Shown here piece by piece: positions 44,584 through 52,655 of a stretch of 64,000 nt of DNA. The notes beneath the pieces were generated by a model that saw only the letters and a list, made by a program, of their open reading frames with translations, had not been told where the DNA came from and did no database searches. Source of the stretch: Gemmatimonadaceae bacterium (GTDB lineage Bacteria > Gemmatimonadota > Gemmatimonadetes > Gemmatimonadales > Gemmatimonadaceae); the NCBI GenBank assembly GCA_040882285.1, contig JBBEBQ010000007.1, positions 62,001 to 126,000 of the forward strand. Reading direction: 5' to 3'. Made by a program: the position numbers and the translations under genes. Within the stretch, counting starts at the first letter, position 1. Every line of letters begins with the position of its first letter.

Positions 44584-45351
44584 GTGACGCGAGTCGTCAC
44601 GCTATTGCACCAGGAGACGCACTTGTACACAGGGCCAGTCGTCGCTGTCACTGCATCCATCCAGGAAGAAGAAGAACCCCGCCGCGTCCGATTGAACGCG
44701 GCCTATCTCACGGCCCTGGAGAACGCAGGGCTCGTACCACTCGTTGTTCCGCCGCTGGCCGACCCGCATGCGGCCGACCGGATCCTCGCGGGAGTGGACG
44801 GCCTGGTGCTGACCGGCGGAGAGGACGTCGCGCCCGACTACTTCGGGGAGGAGCGCCATCCAGCGCTCGGCACCGTCAACAAGGTGCGCGACGCAACCGA
44901 GATCGCGCTGATCTCCGCGGCGCGTCGGCTCCGGATGCCGGTGCTGGCGATCTGCCGCGGAATCCAGGTGCTCAACGTGGAATGCGGCGGAAGCCTCATC
45001 CAGGACATCGCCGCGCAGCGGCCGGGCGCCCTCGCGCACAGCGGAGACGGCGAACGAAATGAAACCGTGCATTCCGTGACGATCGAAGATGATTCCATTC
45101 TCGCGCTCGCGACGGGCGCGGTCCGGCTCGACGTGAACTCGCTGCACCATCAGGCCATCGACCGGCTGGGCGATGGGCTGCGGGTGACCGCGAGCGCGCC
45201 GGACGGGATCATCGAGGGCGTGGAGAGCAGCGACGACTGGTGGGTGCTCGCCGTGCAGTGGCATCCGGAGGAGATGGACGCGGGCGCGCAGCCGGGCGCC
45301 GAGCCTGGCCCGCTGTTCAAGGCGTTCGCCGAAGCGGTTCGATCGTTCTGA
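44584..45351 (+). CDS. Class I glutamine amidotransferase-like, gamma-glutamyl-gamma-aminobutyrate hydrolase type
   Basis: 255 residues from a GTG. VDGLVLTGGEDVAPDYFGE, MPVLAICRGIQVLNVECGG (nucleophile cysteine) and SLHHQAIDRLGDGLRV with AVQWHPEEMD (catalytic histidine and glutamate) match peptidase C26 enzymes like PuuD, which hydrolyse gamma-glutamyl bonds in polyamine or related breakdown. It is transcribed divergently from the Omp85 gene and leads a run of glycosyltransferase genes. The substrate is not certain. Confidence 0.9.
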   Translation: MTRVVTLLHQETHLYTGPVVAVTASIQEEEEPRRVRLNAAYLTALENAGLVPLVVPPLADPHAADRILAGVDGLVLTGGEDVAPDYFGEERHPALGTVNKVRDATEIALISAARRLRMPVLAICRGIQVLNVECGGSLIQDIAAQRPGALAHSGDGERNETVHSVTIEDDSILALATGAVRLDVNSLHHQAIDRLGDGLRVTASAPDGIIEGVESSDDWWVLAVQWHPEEMDAGAQPGAEPGPLFKAFAEAVRSF

Positions 45352-45363
45352 GGATCTGAGCGG

Positions 45364-46437
45364 GTGGGGCTCGATATCGTGCACGTCGACGCCGGCGCGA
45401 GCTGGCGGGGCGGGCAGCGTCAGGCGCTGCTCCTCGCCGCGGGGCTGCGGGAGATCGGCGACGAATGCCTGCTGATCGCGCAGCCGCGCGGACCGCTGTC
45501 GGCCCGAGCGCGAATGGCCGGCTTGCGAGTCGCGCCGGTGCGAATGCCGAGCGAATGGAGCCCGCGGGCCGTCCGGCAGATACGCTCGCTGATTCGCGAC
45601 CTCGCTCCCGCGATCGTTCACGCCCACGACGCGCGGGGCCACGCGCTGGCACTGCTCGCACTCGCGTCGCTGCCGCGCGAGAAGCGCCCTCCCCTGATCG
45701 TCACCCGGCGGGTCGTGTTTCCTCCGCGCTCGGCGCGACTCAAGTACGGCGGCCGCGTCGCGCGCTTCATCGCGATCTCGCAGGCGGTCCGCGACGCGAT
45801 GGCAGCAGCGGGCATCGCTCCCGGGCGAATCTCGGTCGTGTACTCCGGCGTCCCGGCGCCGGTGGTGACGGCGCCCCGCGACTGGCGGAAGGAATGCCAC
45901 TGGCCCGCGAACAGCGTGATCTGCGGCGTGGTCGGCGCGATGACCGGCGAGAAGGGCGTCGCCGAGGTCGCCGCGATCGCGCGCCGGCTGCCGGCGGACG
46001 CCGCCCGAAAGGCGCGGCTCGTGCTCATCGGAGGCGAGCGCGCCGACCGCTCGACCATGGGCGGCATCGAAGTGCACCGCCCAGGCTTCATCGAGGACGT
46101 GCACGACGCGATGGCCGGCCTGGACGCGCTCTGGCATCCGTCGTCGAGCGAGGGACTGGGGACCGCCGTCATCGACGCGATGGCGCTCGGAATTCCTCCG
46201 GTGGCATACGCCACCGGTGGGCTGCCCGAGCTGATCGAGGACGGCGTCAGCGGCCTGCTTGCGCCCGCGGGCGACGTCGCGGCTCTTGCCGCCGCGGCGG
46301 CCTCGCTGATCCGCGACGCCGCCCTGCGCGCCCGCTTGAGCGCCGCGGGGCCCCCGCGCGGGGCGCTGTTCGGCGTCGAGCGCATGGTGCGGGGCACGCG
46401 GGCCGTGTACGGAGAAGTACTCTCCCCGGAGCCTTAG
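45364..46437 (+). CDS. Glycosyltransferase family 4 protein
   Basis: 357 residues from a GTG start 12 bases after the previous stop. The N-terminal Rossmann half shows DIVHVDAGASWRGGQRQALLLAAGL and the C-terminal half the GT4 donor site GALWHPSSSEGLGTAVIDAMALG-like segment (WHPSSSEGLGTAVIDAMA) with E-x7-E spacing. It transfers a sugar from a nucleotide donor, probably to a cell-envelope glycan or lipid. Acceptor unknown. Operon with the GT2 and DUF3108 genes is likely. Confidence 0.9.
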   Translation: MGLDIVHVDAGASWRGGQRQALLLAAGLREIGDECLLIAQPRGPLSARARMAGLRVAPVRMPSEWSPRAVRQIRSLIRDLAPAIVHAHDARGHALALLALASLPREKRPPLIVTRRVVFPPRSARLKYGGRVARFIAISQAVRDAMAAAGIAPGRISVVYSGVPAPVVTAPRDWRKECHWPANSVICGVVGAMTGEKGVAEVAAIARRLPADAARKARLVLIGGERADRSTMGGIEVHRPGFIEDVHDAMAGLDALWHPSSSEGLGTAVIDAMALGIPPVAYATGGLPELIEDGVSGLLAPAGDVAALAAAAASLIRDAALRARLSAAGPPRGALFGVERMVRGTRAVYGEVLSPEP

Positions 46438-46518
46438 TCGTCCATAGGTGTACCCATCTTGCATACGCCTTCTATACTTGCACGTTCGTTCCAGCTCACC
46501 CAACAGCTCCGCTGAATA

Positions 46519-47283
46519 GTGCTCTATATCTGCATTCCGACGTACAACGAAGCGCCCACCGTTGGAGTCCTGCTCTGGCGGATTCGGTCGGTATTCCAGG
46601 AATACTCCCGGGAATACGAGATCGTCGTGTATGACGACGCGAGCACCGACTCCACCGCGGAGACGCTCGAGCCGTACAGGGAAGTGCTGCCTCTCACGAT
46701 CATTCGTGGAAAGAGCCGCGCGGGATATCCGGCGGCCGTCGAGGCTTGCTTCCGCGAGGTCGTCCGTCGCACGCGGTACCCGCGGCGCGACGCCATCATC
46801 GTGATGCAAGCCGACTTCACCGACGCGCCCGAGCAGCTGCCCGAGCTCGTGCGGCGCTTCGAGGGCGGCGCGGACGTCGTGGTCGCGGACCGGACCGGCT
46901 CCGCCGAGCTGCCCAAGCCGGTTCGCCGGCTCAAGCTGCTGTCGTCGCTGCTGGTCAAGCGGTTCACCGGGCTCACGGGCGTCGGCGATCCCTTCAGCGG
47001 TTTCCGGCTGTTCCGTGTCTCGGTGGTGAAGGACCTGCTCGCGAAGGGCGGAAACGGCGGTCTCAGCTCGGCGCCGGGGCTCGGCGCCAACCTCCAGCTG
47101 CTGCTGGCGGCGTCGCGCGTGGCGCGGCGTGTCGAGAGCGTGCCGCTACCGGCCAGCTATGATGTTCGCGTGCGCGAGAGCCGGGTGCGCCCGGTGAGTG
47201 ACGCGGTCGCGCTGTACAAGTTCGCGCTGGGCCACTGGAGGGCGCCGCTTCCCCCGGCGGCGCCGGCGAGGGCCGCCCGATGA
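46519..47283 (+). CDS. Glycosyltransferase family 2 protein
   Basis: 254 residues from a GTG. LYICIPTYNEAPTVGVLL at the start, YDDASTDSTAETLEPY (GT-A DDxS motif) and VMQADFTDAPEQLPELVRRF are typical of GT2 enzymes of the dolichol-phosphate-mannose-synthase style; PFSGFRLFRVSVVKDLL matches their acceptor loop. No C-terminal membrane helices. It overlaps the DUF3108 gene by four bases. Confidence 0.92.
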   Translation: MLYICIPTYNEAPTVGVLLWRIRSVFQEYSREYEIVVYDDASTDSTAETLEPYREVLPLTIIRGKSRAGYPAAVEACFREVVRRTRYPRRDAIIVMQADFTDAPEQLPELVRRFEGGADVVVADRTGSAELPKPVRRLKLLSSLLVKRFTGLTGVGDPFSGFRLFRVSVVKDLLAKGGNGGLSSAPGLGANLQLLLAASRVARRVESVPLPASYDVRVRESRVRPVSDAVALYKFALGHWRAPLPPAAPARAAR

Positions 47284-48008
47284 TCGCCGCGGTGGCGCTC
47301 GCCATTCTTACGGGAATCGGCGCGGCCGTATCGCCGCCCGCTGTGGACCACCCGTTCGGCGTCGGTGAAAAGCTGGTCTTCGATGTCCGGTTCGGTCCCG
47401 TGAAGGTCGGAACCAGCACGATGGAAGTGCGCGAGATCAGCCACATTCGCGGGCGGGCCGCGTACAAGACCTACTTCCGCGTGCAGGGCGGGACGTTCTT
47501 CTACAAGGTCGACGACATTCTTCAGAGCTGGATCGACACCGAGACCCTGTCGTCGCTGCGCTTCGTGCAGCGGCTCGACGAGGGGTCGCGCGAGCGCGAG
47601 CGGCACTTCGAGATCTACCCTGACCGCTCCGTCTACGTGGAAGTCACCAAGAGTGCCACAGAGCATCCGTCGGTGTCGAATCCGCTGGACGACGCATCCT
47701 TCCTGTATTTCATCCGGACGATTCCGCTGGAGGTCGGTCGGACCTACGAGTTCAACCGCTACTTCCGGCCCGATCGCAACCCGGTGAAGGTTCGCGTGCT
47801 GCGCAGGGAGCGGATCGTCGTTCCGGCGGGAACGTTCAACGCGATCGTGCTCCAGCCGACGATAAAGTCCAAGGGGATCTTCGCGGAGGGCGGCCAAGCC
47901 GAGCTGTGGCTGTCCGACGACGATCGTCGGATGGTGCTGCAGCTGAAGACGAAGGTTGCGTTCGGGTCGCTGAACCTGTTTCTCCGGTCATTTACGCCCG
48001 GCAGGTAG
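47280..48008 (+). CDS. DUF3108 domain envelope protein
   Basis: 242 residues. N-terminal hydrophobic segment (MIAAVALAILTGIGAAVSPP) is a signal peptide. FGVGEKLVFDVRFGPVKVGTSTMEV, FYKVDDILQSWIDTETLSSLRF and VPAGTFNAIVLQPTIKSKGIF are the family pattern of DUF3108 (periplasmic, lipocalin-like beta proteins of unknown role). Translationally coupled to the GT2 gene, so it likely acts in the same envelope pathway. Confidence 0.88.
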   Translation: MIAAVALAILTGIGAAVSPPAVDHPFGVGEKLVFDVRFGPVKVGTSTMEVREISHIRGRAAYKTYFRVQGGTFFYKVDDILQSWIDTETLSSLRFVQRLDEGSRERERHFEIYPDRSVYVEVTKSATEHPSVSNPLDDASFLYFIRTIPLEVGRTYEFNRYFRPDRNPVKVRVLRRERIVVPAGTFNAIVLQPTIKSKGIFAEGGQAELWLSDDDRRMVLQLKTKVAFGSLNLFLRSFTPGR

Positions 48009-48010
48009 CA

Positions 48011-48029
48011 GTGACTAGTCACTAGTCAC
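48011..48029. repeat. Short heptamer repeat H2 (GTGACTA type)
   Basis: GTGACTA and two inverted copies (GTCACTA) form a short palindromic run just after the DUF3108 stop. Same family as the longer arrays near 51.6 and 55.7 kb. Confidence 0.7.
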
Positions 48030-48036
48030 CGCGTTT

Positions 48037-48270
48037 TCAGTACGTGCTGACCCGCGTCTCCGACCAACGCTCGCGCAGACGCCGCGCCGTGCCCGGGCTG
48101 ACGATGCGAATCGCGAGATACGCGATCGCCCCGACGATGGCTATCTTGACCGCCACTACGACCAGCCATATGGCGATACCGAGCAACCCGCCGAAGATCT
48201 TGAACACCAGACCCAGGGCGAACAGTCCCAGCATGGCGAACAGGCCGGTCATGAGAATTGTGCGTATCAT
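48037..48270 (-). CDS. Small membrane protein
   Basis: 77 residues from the ATG at 48270, which has GGAG six bases upstream. Two overlapping hydrophobic stretches (ILMTGLFAMLGLFALGLVF and LLGIAIWLVVVAVKIAIVGAIAYLAI) give two membrane helices, then a basic tail (ARRLRERWSETRV). No family recognised. It is flanked on both sides by heptamer repeats and stands alone on the minus strand. Confidence 0.7.
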   Translation of the reverse strand: MIRTILMTGLFAMLGLFALGLVFKIFGGLLGIAIWLVVVAVKIAIVGAIAYLAIRIVSPGTARRLRERWSETRVSTY

Positions 48271-48285
48271 ACGAATCTCCAAAGC

Positions 48286-48319
48286 GCTATTGGCTATTGG
48301 CTGTTAGCTGTTGGCTAAC
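48286..48319. repeat. Heptamer array H3 (TTGGCTA type)
   Basis: Four tandem heptamers of TTGGCTA/TTAGCTG type lie just upstream of the small membrane protein gene. An inverted partner of the other sequence type (GTGACTA) lies at 48376-48407. Confidence 0.8.
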
Positions 48320-48375
48320 CATACCTCTAGCTCGTCACATTAAATACGAAAGCTGGCTGCGAGTGTTTCAGCAAC

Positions 48376-48407
48376 CACTAGTCACCAGTCACTAGTCACT
48401 AGTCACC
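48376..48407. repeat. Heptamer array H4 (inverted GTGACTA type)
   Basis: Four copies of the inverted heptamer (TAGTCAC, with one TAGTCACC/CAGTCAC variant) end about 15 bases before the thiO start. Confidence 0.85.
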
Positions 48408-48422
48408 ATTCCGCCACCCCCC

Positions 48423-49493
48423 TTGGCAGACGTCGCAATCGCCGGCGGCGGCCTCATCGGCAGGGCGTGCGCCGCTGCGCTGGCCGAGCGTGGCGCCACG
48501 GTGCTTCTTCTCGAGCACGCGCGCACCGGGGAAGCGTCCGGCGCGTCAGCCGGAATGCTGGCTCCCTCGGTGGAGCGCGCGAGCGGCGCCGACAGTGCCG
48601 CCAGCGCGCTGGCGCTGGCCGCGAGAGAGCGGTACCCGGCGTATCTCGACTGGCTGCGCGAGCGGTCGGGCATCGCCGTCCCGCTCAACCGCCTTGGCAT
48701 CCTGCAGGTCGCGCTCTCCGCGGCGGGAGTCAAAGGCCTGCGAAAGACCGCCAATCCGGGGTCGCACTGGGTCGACCGCGCGGAGCTCACCGCGCTCGAG
48801 CCGGCGCTCTCCCACGCGCTCGGCGCGCTCTTCTCGCCGCACGACGGCTGCGTGGACAACGTCGCCCTGCTCGCCGCGCTGGACTCTCTGCTGGCGCGCG
48901 CGCCGCTCGTGCGTCGCGTCGCCGCGCGCGTGAGGGCCGTCTCGTCCACGGAAGAGTCAGTGACGGTCGTTACCGCCGACGGCACGCGCCACTCCGCGGG
49001 CTATGTGGTGATCGCCGCCGGTGCGTGGTCGGGCGGGATCGAAGGCGCGCATCTGGCTGCGGTGGTGGAGCCCGTACGCGGGCAGCTCGTGTCCTACGCG
49101 GCGGCGCCCTGCCGGCACACACTGTACGGCCCGCGCGGCTACGTCGTACCCCGCGGAAGCTCGACCATCGCCGGCAGCACCATGGAGCGGGTGGGCTTCA
49201 CGCCGGGCACGACCGCCGAAGGGATCGCGCGAGTCCGCTCCGCCGCCGAAGAGATCTGTCCTTCGCTGGGAGCCGCGCAACCGGCATCGGCGTGGTCCGG
49301 CTTCCGGCCAGTGACCCCGGACATGCTCCCCCTCGTCGGTGCGGACCCGCACACCCGGAGAATCGTGTACGCGACCGGCCATTCCCGGAATGGCGTCCTG
49401 CTTGCTCCGCTCACGGCGGAAATAGTCGCAAATCTCGTATTTGAGGACGTCCTAAATTTTGTTGCCGCACGATTCCGTCCGGACCGGTTCTAG
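48423..49493 (+). CDS. thiO: Glycine oxidase-like FAD-dependent amine oxidase (ThiO family)
   Basis: 356 residues from a TTG at 48423; no ATG/GTG fits better. FAD-binding VAIAGGGLIGRACAAALAERGATVLLLE, then GEASGASAGMLAPSVE (the ThiO/DadA loop) and late SGFRPVTPDMLPLVGADPHTR with YATGHSRNGVLLAPLTAE are the glycine/D-amino-acid oxidase pattern. It oxidises glycine to an imine for thiamine thiazole synthesis, or other amines. No thiamine genes are adjacent, so the precise role is open. Confidence 0.85.
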   Translation: MADVAIAGGGLIGRACAAALAERGATVLLLEHARTGEASGASAGMLAPSVERASGADSAASALALAARERYPAYLDWLRERSGIAVPLNRLGILQVALSAAGVKGLRKTANPGSHWVDRAELTALEPALSHALGALFSPHDGCVDNVALLAALDSLLARAPLVRRVAARVRAVSSTEESVTVVTADGTRHSAGYVVIAAGAWSGGIEGAHLAAVVEPVRGQLVSYAAAPCRHTLYGPRGYVVPRGSSTIAGSTMERVGFTPGTTAEGIARVRSAAEEICPSLGAAQPASAWSGFRPVTPDMLPLVGADPHTRRIVYATGHSRNGVLLAPLTAEIVANLVFEDVLNFVAARFRPDRF

Positions 49494-49510
49494 CATACAT
49501 TGACAGTCAA

Positions 49511-50452
49511 ATGCCGCCTGCCGAGCTCGGGGACGCCGCCGTGAGTCAACCGCTGTACCAGATTCTGGGACGACACAGGTCGGAGGCCCTGCCCGAGCGG
49601 AAGCCGTCCTGGCTGAAGGTCCGCGCGCCGGGTGGAGGCAATTACCTGAAGCTCCGGCAGATGATGCGGGAGCTCGACCTGCACAGCGTCTGCGAGGAAG
49701 CCCACTGTCCGAACGTGGGCGAGTGCTGGGAGCACGGCGCCGCCACGTTCATGATCCTGGGCGACACGTGCACGCGAAACTGCGCGTACTGCGCGGTGAA
49801 GCACGGCCGGCCGCCCACGTACGACGTCGCCGAGCCGGCGCGCGTGGCGGAAGCGATCGCGCGAATGGGGCTGCGGCATGCCGTCATCACCTCGGTCGAC
49901 CGGGACGACCTCCCCGATTTCGGCGCGTACATCTTCGCGGAGACGATTCGCCAGATCCACGACCGGCTCCCCGGCTGCTCGGTCGAGGTGCTCGTGCCCG
50001 ATTTCCAGGGGAGCGAGCCGAGCGTCCGCATGGTGCTCGAGGCCGGTCCTGATATCTACAATCACAATACGGAGACGGTGCCGCGCCTGTACAAGCGCTG
50101 CCGGCCCGGTGGCCGCTACGAGCGCGTGCTCAGGATCTTCCGCATGGCCAGGCGGATCGCGCCGCACATCCCCACCAAGACCGGAATCATTCTTGGCATG
50201 GGCGAGACGATCGAGGAAGTGAAGCAGACGATGGCCGACCTGCGTGAGGTGGACGTGGACATCCTCACGCTCGGCCAGTATCTGCGTCCGTCGGATTCGC
50301 ACATCCCGCTTGACCGGTACGTGAAGCCCGAGGAGTTCCGCGAGCTGTACGTGGCTGGCATGGCGATGGGCTTCCGCCACGTGGAATCGGGTCCGCTCGT
50401 GCGCTCCAGCTACCACGCGTGGGAGCAGGTGCAGTCGGCGGGAGTGGCATGA
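49511..50452 (+). CDS. lipA: Lipoyl synthase
   Basis: 313 residues. The auxiliary cluster motif SVCEEAHCPNVGEC (C-X4-C-X5-C) and the radical-SAM motif CTRNCAYC (C-X3-C-X2-C) are both present, and the C-terminal RSSYHAWEQ supplies the serine that ligates the auxiliary cluster. It inserts two sulfurs into the octanoyl group on E2 and GcvH domains. It leads the PDH cluster. The start at 49511 gives a normal N-terminus; a GTG 10 codons on is also possible. Confidence 0.97.
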   Translation: MPPAELGDAAVSQPLYQILGRHRSEALPERKPSWLKVRAPGGGNYLKLRQMMRELDLHSVCEEAHCPNVGECWEHGAATFMILGDTCTRNCAYCAVKHGRPPTYDVAEPARVAEAIARMGLRHAVITSVDRDDLPDFGAYIFAETIRQIHDRLPGCSVEVLVPDFQGSEPSVRMVLEAGPDIYNHNTETVPRLYKRCRPGGRYERVLRIFRMARRIAPHIPTKTGIILGMGETIEEVKQTMADLREVDVDILTLGQYLRPSDSHIPLDRYVKPEEFRELYVAGMAMGFRHVESGPLVRSSYHAWEQVQSAGVA

Positions 50453-50456
50453 GGGA

Positions 50457-50551
50457 GCTATTGGCTATTGGCTGTTGGCTATTAGCCAAAAGCCCCGCGT
50501 TCCTGCTTTTCCCAGCCCCAAGCCAAGAGCCAATAGCCAACAGCCAAGAGC
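50457..50551. repeat. Heptamer inverted array H5 (TTGGCTA type)
   Basis: Four forward heptamers (50457-50488) and four inverted ones (50521-50551) form a stem of roughly 30 bp with a ~32-base loop between lipA and pdhA. The inverted arm ends eight bases before the pdhA ATG, and no Shine-Dalgarno sequence is seen between. Confidence 0.9.
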
Positions 50552-50559
50552 TTTATTGA

Positions 50560-51558
50560 ATGGCCAAGAAGCCGACTAAATCGCCGGGCTCCAAGAGCGA
50601 CGCTGAGCTGAACCGCGCGTTCCTCCGCTCCATGCTGCTGCAGCGGCGGTTCGAGGAGCGGTCCGCCGAGGCGTACGCGCTCGGCAAGATCGGCGGCTTC
50701 TGCCATCTGTACATCGGGCAGGAGGCGATCAGCACGGGCGCGCTCTCGGTGCTGCGGCCGGACGACTACGTAGTGACGGCATACCGGGACCACGGCCAGG
50801 CGCTCGCGCGCGGGATGACTCCGCGCGCGGTGATGGCGGAGCTGTTCGGCCGGCGCGACGGCTGCAGCGGCGGCAAGGGCGGCTCCATGCACCTGTTCGA
50901 CGCCAAGCTCAACTTCCTCGGCGGCCACGGCATCGTAGGCAGCCACATTCCGCTCGCCACCGGCGTCGCGTTCGCGATCAAGTACCGCGGCGGCGACCAG
51001 GTGTGCCTGTGCTTCTTCGGCGAGGCAGCGGTGAACATCGGCGCGTTTCACGAGGCGCTGAACATGGCGGGCCTGTGGAAGGTGCCGGCAGTGTTCATCA
51101 TAGAGAACAACCGGTACGGAATGGGGACGGCGGTATCGCGCGCCATGGCGAACGAGGACGTGAACGCGCGCGCGGCGACGTACAACATCCCCGCCGAGTC
51201 GGTGGACGCGCAGGACGTGTTCGCCGTGCGCGACGCAGTGACGCGGGCGGTCGATCTCGCGCGCGCCGAGAAAACTCCGACGCTGCTCGAGATGCGCACG
51301 TACCGGTTCATGGGTCATTCCATGTCCGACGCCGTGAGCGGCACGTACCGGACGAAGGCGGAGCTCGAGCAGGAGATGCGCCGCGATCCGATCATCCTGC
51401 TGCACAACCACATGACGGAAGCGGGCGAGATCGACGATGCCGCCTACGCCAAGCTGGACGAGGAAATCAAGGCCGAGGTGCAGGACGCGTGGGACTTCGC
51501 GGACGCGAGCCCGGAGCCGGAGCTGGAGGAGCTGTACGCACACGTCGTAGTTGATTGA
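50560..51558 (+). CDS. pdhA: Pyruvate dehydrogenase E1 component, alpha subunit
   Basis: 332 residues: MLLQRRFEERSAEAYALGKIGGF, the TPP site (FGEAAVNIGAFHEALNMAG ... IIENNRYGMGT) and MGHSMSDAVSGTYRTKAE (phosphorylation-loop region). It decarboxylates pyruvate with thiamine diphosphate in an alpha2beta2 E1. The TPP motif begins GEA where GDG/GDA is usual, so a glutamate replaces the metal-binding aspartate. Cluster order lipA-pdhA-pdhB-pdhC-lpd-lipB. The ATG has no clear Shine-Dalgarno; a heptamer array precedes it. Confidence 0.96.
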   Translation: MAKKPTKSPGSKSDAELNRAFLRSMLLQRRFEERSAEAYALGKIGGFCHLYIGQEAISTGALSVLRPDDYVVTAYRDHGQALARGMTPRAVMAELFGRRDGCSGGKGGSMHLFDAKLNFLGGHGIVGSHIPLATGVAFAIKYRGGDQVCLCFFGEAAVNIGAFHEALNMAGLWKVPAVFIIENNRYGMGTAVSRAMANEDVNARAATYNIPAESVDAQDVFAVRDAVTRAVDLARAEKTPTLLEMRTYRFMGHSMSDAVSGTYRTKAELEQEMRRDPIILLHNHMTEAGEIDDAAYAKLDEEIKAEVQDAWDFADASPEPELEELYAHVVVD

Positions 51559-51562
51559 AGCT

Positions 51563-51663
51563 GGTGACTAGTGACTTGTGACTAGTGACTAGAAACGGCC
51601 GATATCCGACAACTTCCAGTGTTTTTGCAGTTACAAGTCACTAGTCACTAGTCACTAGTCACA
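51563..51663. repeat. Heptamer inverted array H6 (GTGACTA type)
   Basis: Four forward heptamers GTGACTA/GTGACTT (51563-51592) and four inverted ones (51632-51663) flank a 39-base centre between pdhA and pdhB. The second arm ends two bases before the pdhB ATG. Confidence 0.92.
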
Positions 51664-51665
51664 CT

Positions 51666-52649
51666 ATGTCGATTGTTACGTACCGTGATGCCTTGAACCA
51701 AGCCCTCCGTGAGGAGATACAGCGCGACGACCGCGTCTTCCTGATGGGCGAGGAAGTCGGGGAGTACAACGGCGCGTACAAGGTGTCGCGCGGCCTGCTG
51801 GACCAGTTCGGCCCGATGCGCGTGGTGGACACGCCGATCGCGGAGCTGGGCTTCGCCGGCATCGGCGTCGGCGCGGCGATGGTCGGGCTGCGTCCGATCA
51901 TCGAGTTCATGACCTGGAACTTCGCGCTGCTCGCTCTGGACCAGGTGGTGAACTCAGCGGCCAAGATGCTGTACATGTCCAACGGCCAGTTCCCCATGCC
52001 GATGGTATTCCGCGGCCCGAACGGCGCGGCACTGCAGCTTTCCGCGCAGCATTCGCAGGCGTGGGAGAGCTGGCTCGCCCACATTCCCGGGCTAAAGGTC
52101 GTCACGCCGGCGACGCCGTACGACGCGAAAGGGCTGCTGAAGAGCGCGATCCGGGACGAGAACCCGGTGGTCTTCCTGGAAGGCGAGATGCTGTACAACA
52201 CCAAGGGCGATGTCCCCGAGGGCGAGGAGATCCTCATCCCCCTTGGCAAAGCCGAGCGCAAGCGCGAGGGCGAGCACTGCTCGATCATCGCGCACGGCAA
52301 GACGGTGCTCATCGCGATCCAGGTCGCGGACGCGCTCGCGAAGGAGGGGATCAGCATCGACGTCATCGACCTGCGCACGGTGCGCCCGATGGACGTCGAG
52401 GCGATCGCCGAATCGGTGAAGAAGACGAACAGGGCGGTCGTCGTCGAGGAAGGCTGGGAGCTGTGCGGCGTCGGCGCCCAGGTCGTGGATTACATCCAGC
52501 GCGAGTGCTTCGATTTTCTCGACGCGCCGGTGCTGCGCGTGCACCAGGCCGACGTGCCGATGCCGTACGCCAAGAATCTGGAGCGCGCGGCCAAGCCCGA
52601 CGCGCAGAAGCTGACCGCCGCCGTGCGCAAAGTCCTGTACCTCGAGTGA
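51666..52649 (+). CDS. pdhB: Pyruvate dehydrogenase E1 component, beta subunit
   Basis: 327 residues: MSIVTYRDALNQALREEIQRDDRVFLMGEEVGEYNGAYKVSRGLLD, then DTPIAELGFAGIGVGAAMVGLRPI and HSQAWESWLAHIPGLKV, the E1-beta signature. With PdhA it forms E1. The start ATG follows directly after the heptamer array with no visible ribosome-binding site; the family N-terminus confirms it. Confidence 0.97.
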   Translation: MSIVTYRDALNQALREEIQRDDRVFLMGEEVGEYNGAYKVSRGLLDQFGPMRVVDTPIAELGFAGIGVGAAMVGLRPIIEFMTWNFALLALDQVVNSAAKMLYMSNGQFPMPMVFRGPNGAALQLSAQHSQAWESWLAHIPGLKVVTPATPYDAKGLLKSAIRDENPVVFLEGEMLYNTKGDVPEGEEILIPLGKAERKREGEHCSIIAHGKTVLIAIQVADALAKEGISIDVIDLRTVRPMDVEAIAESVKKTNRAVVVEEGWELCGVGAQVVDYIQRECFDFLDAPVLRVHQADVPMPYAKNLERAAKPDAQKLTAAVRKVLYLE

Positions 52650-52655
52650 TCGCCA

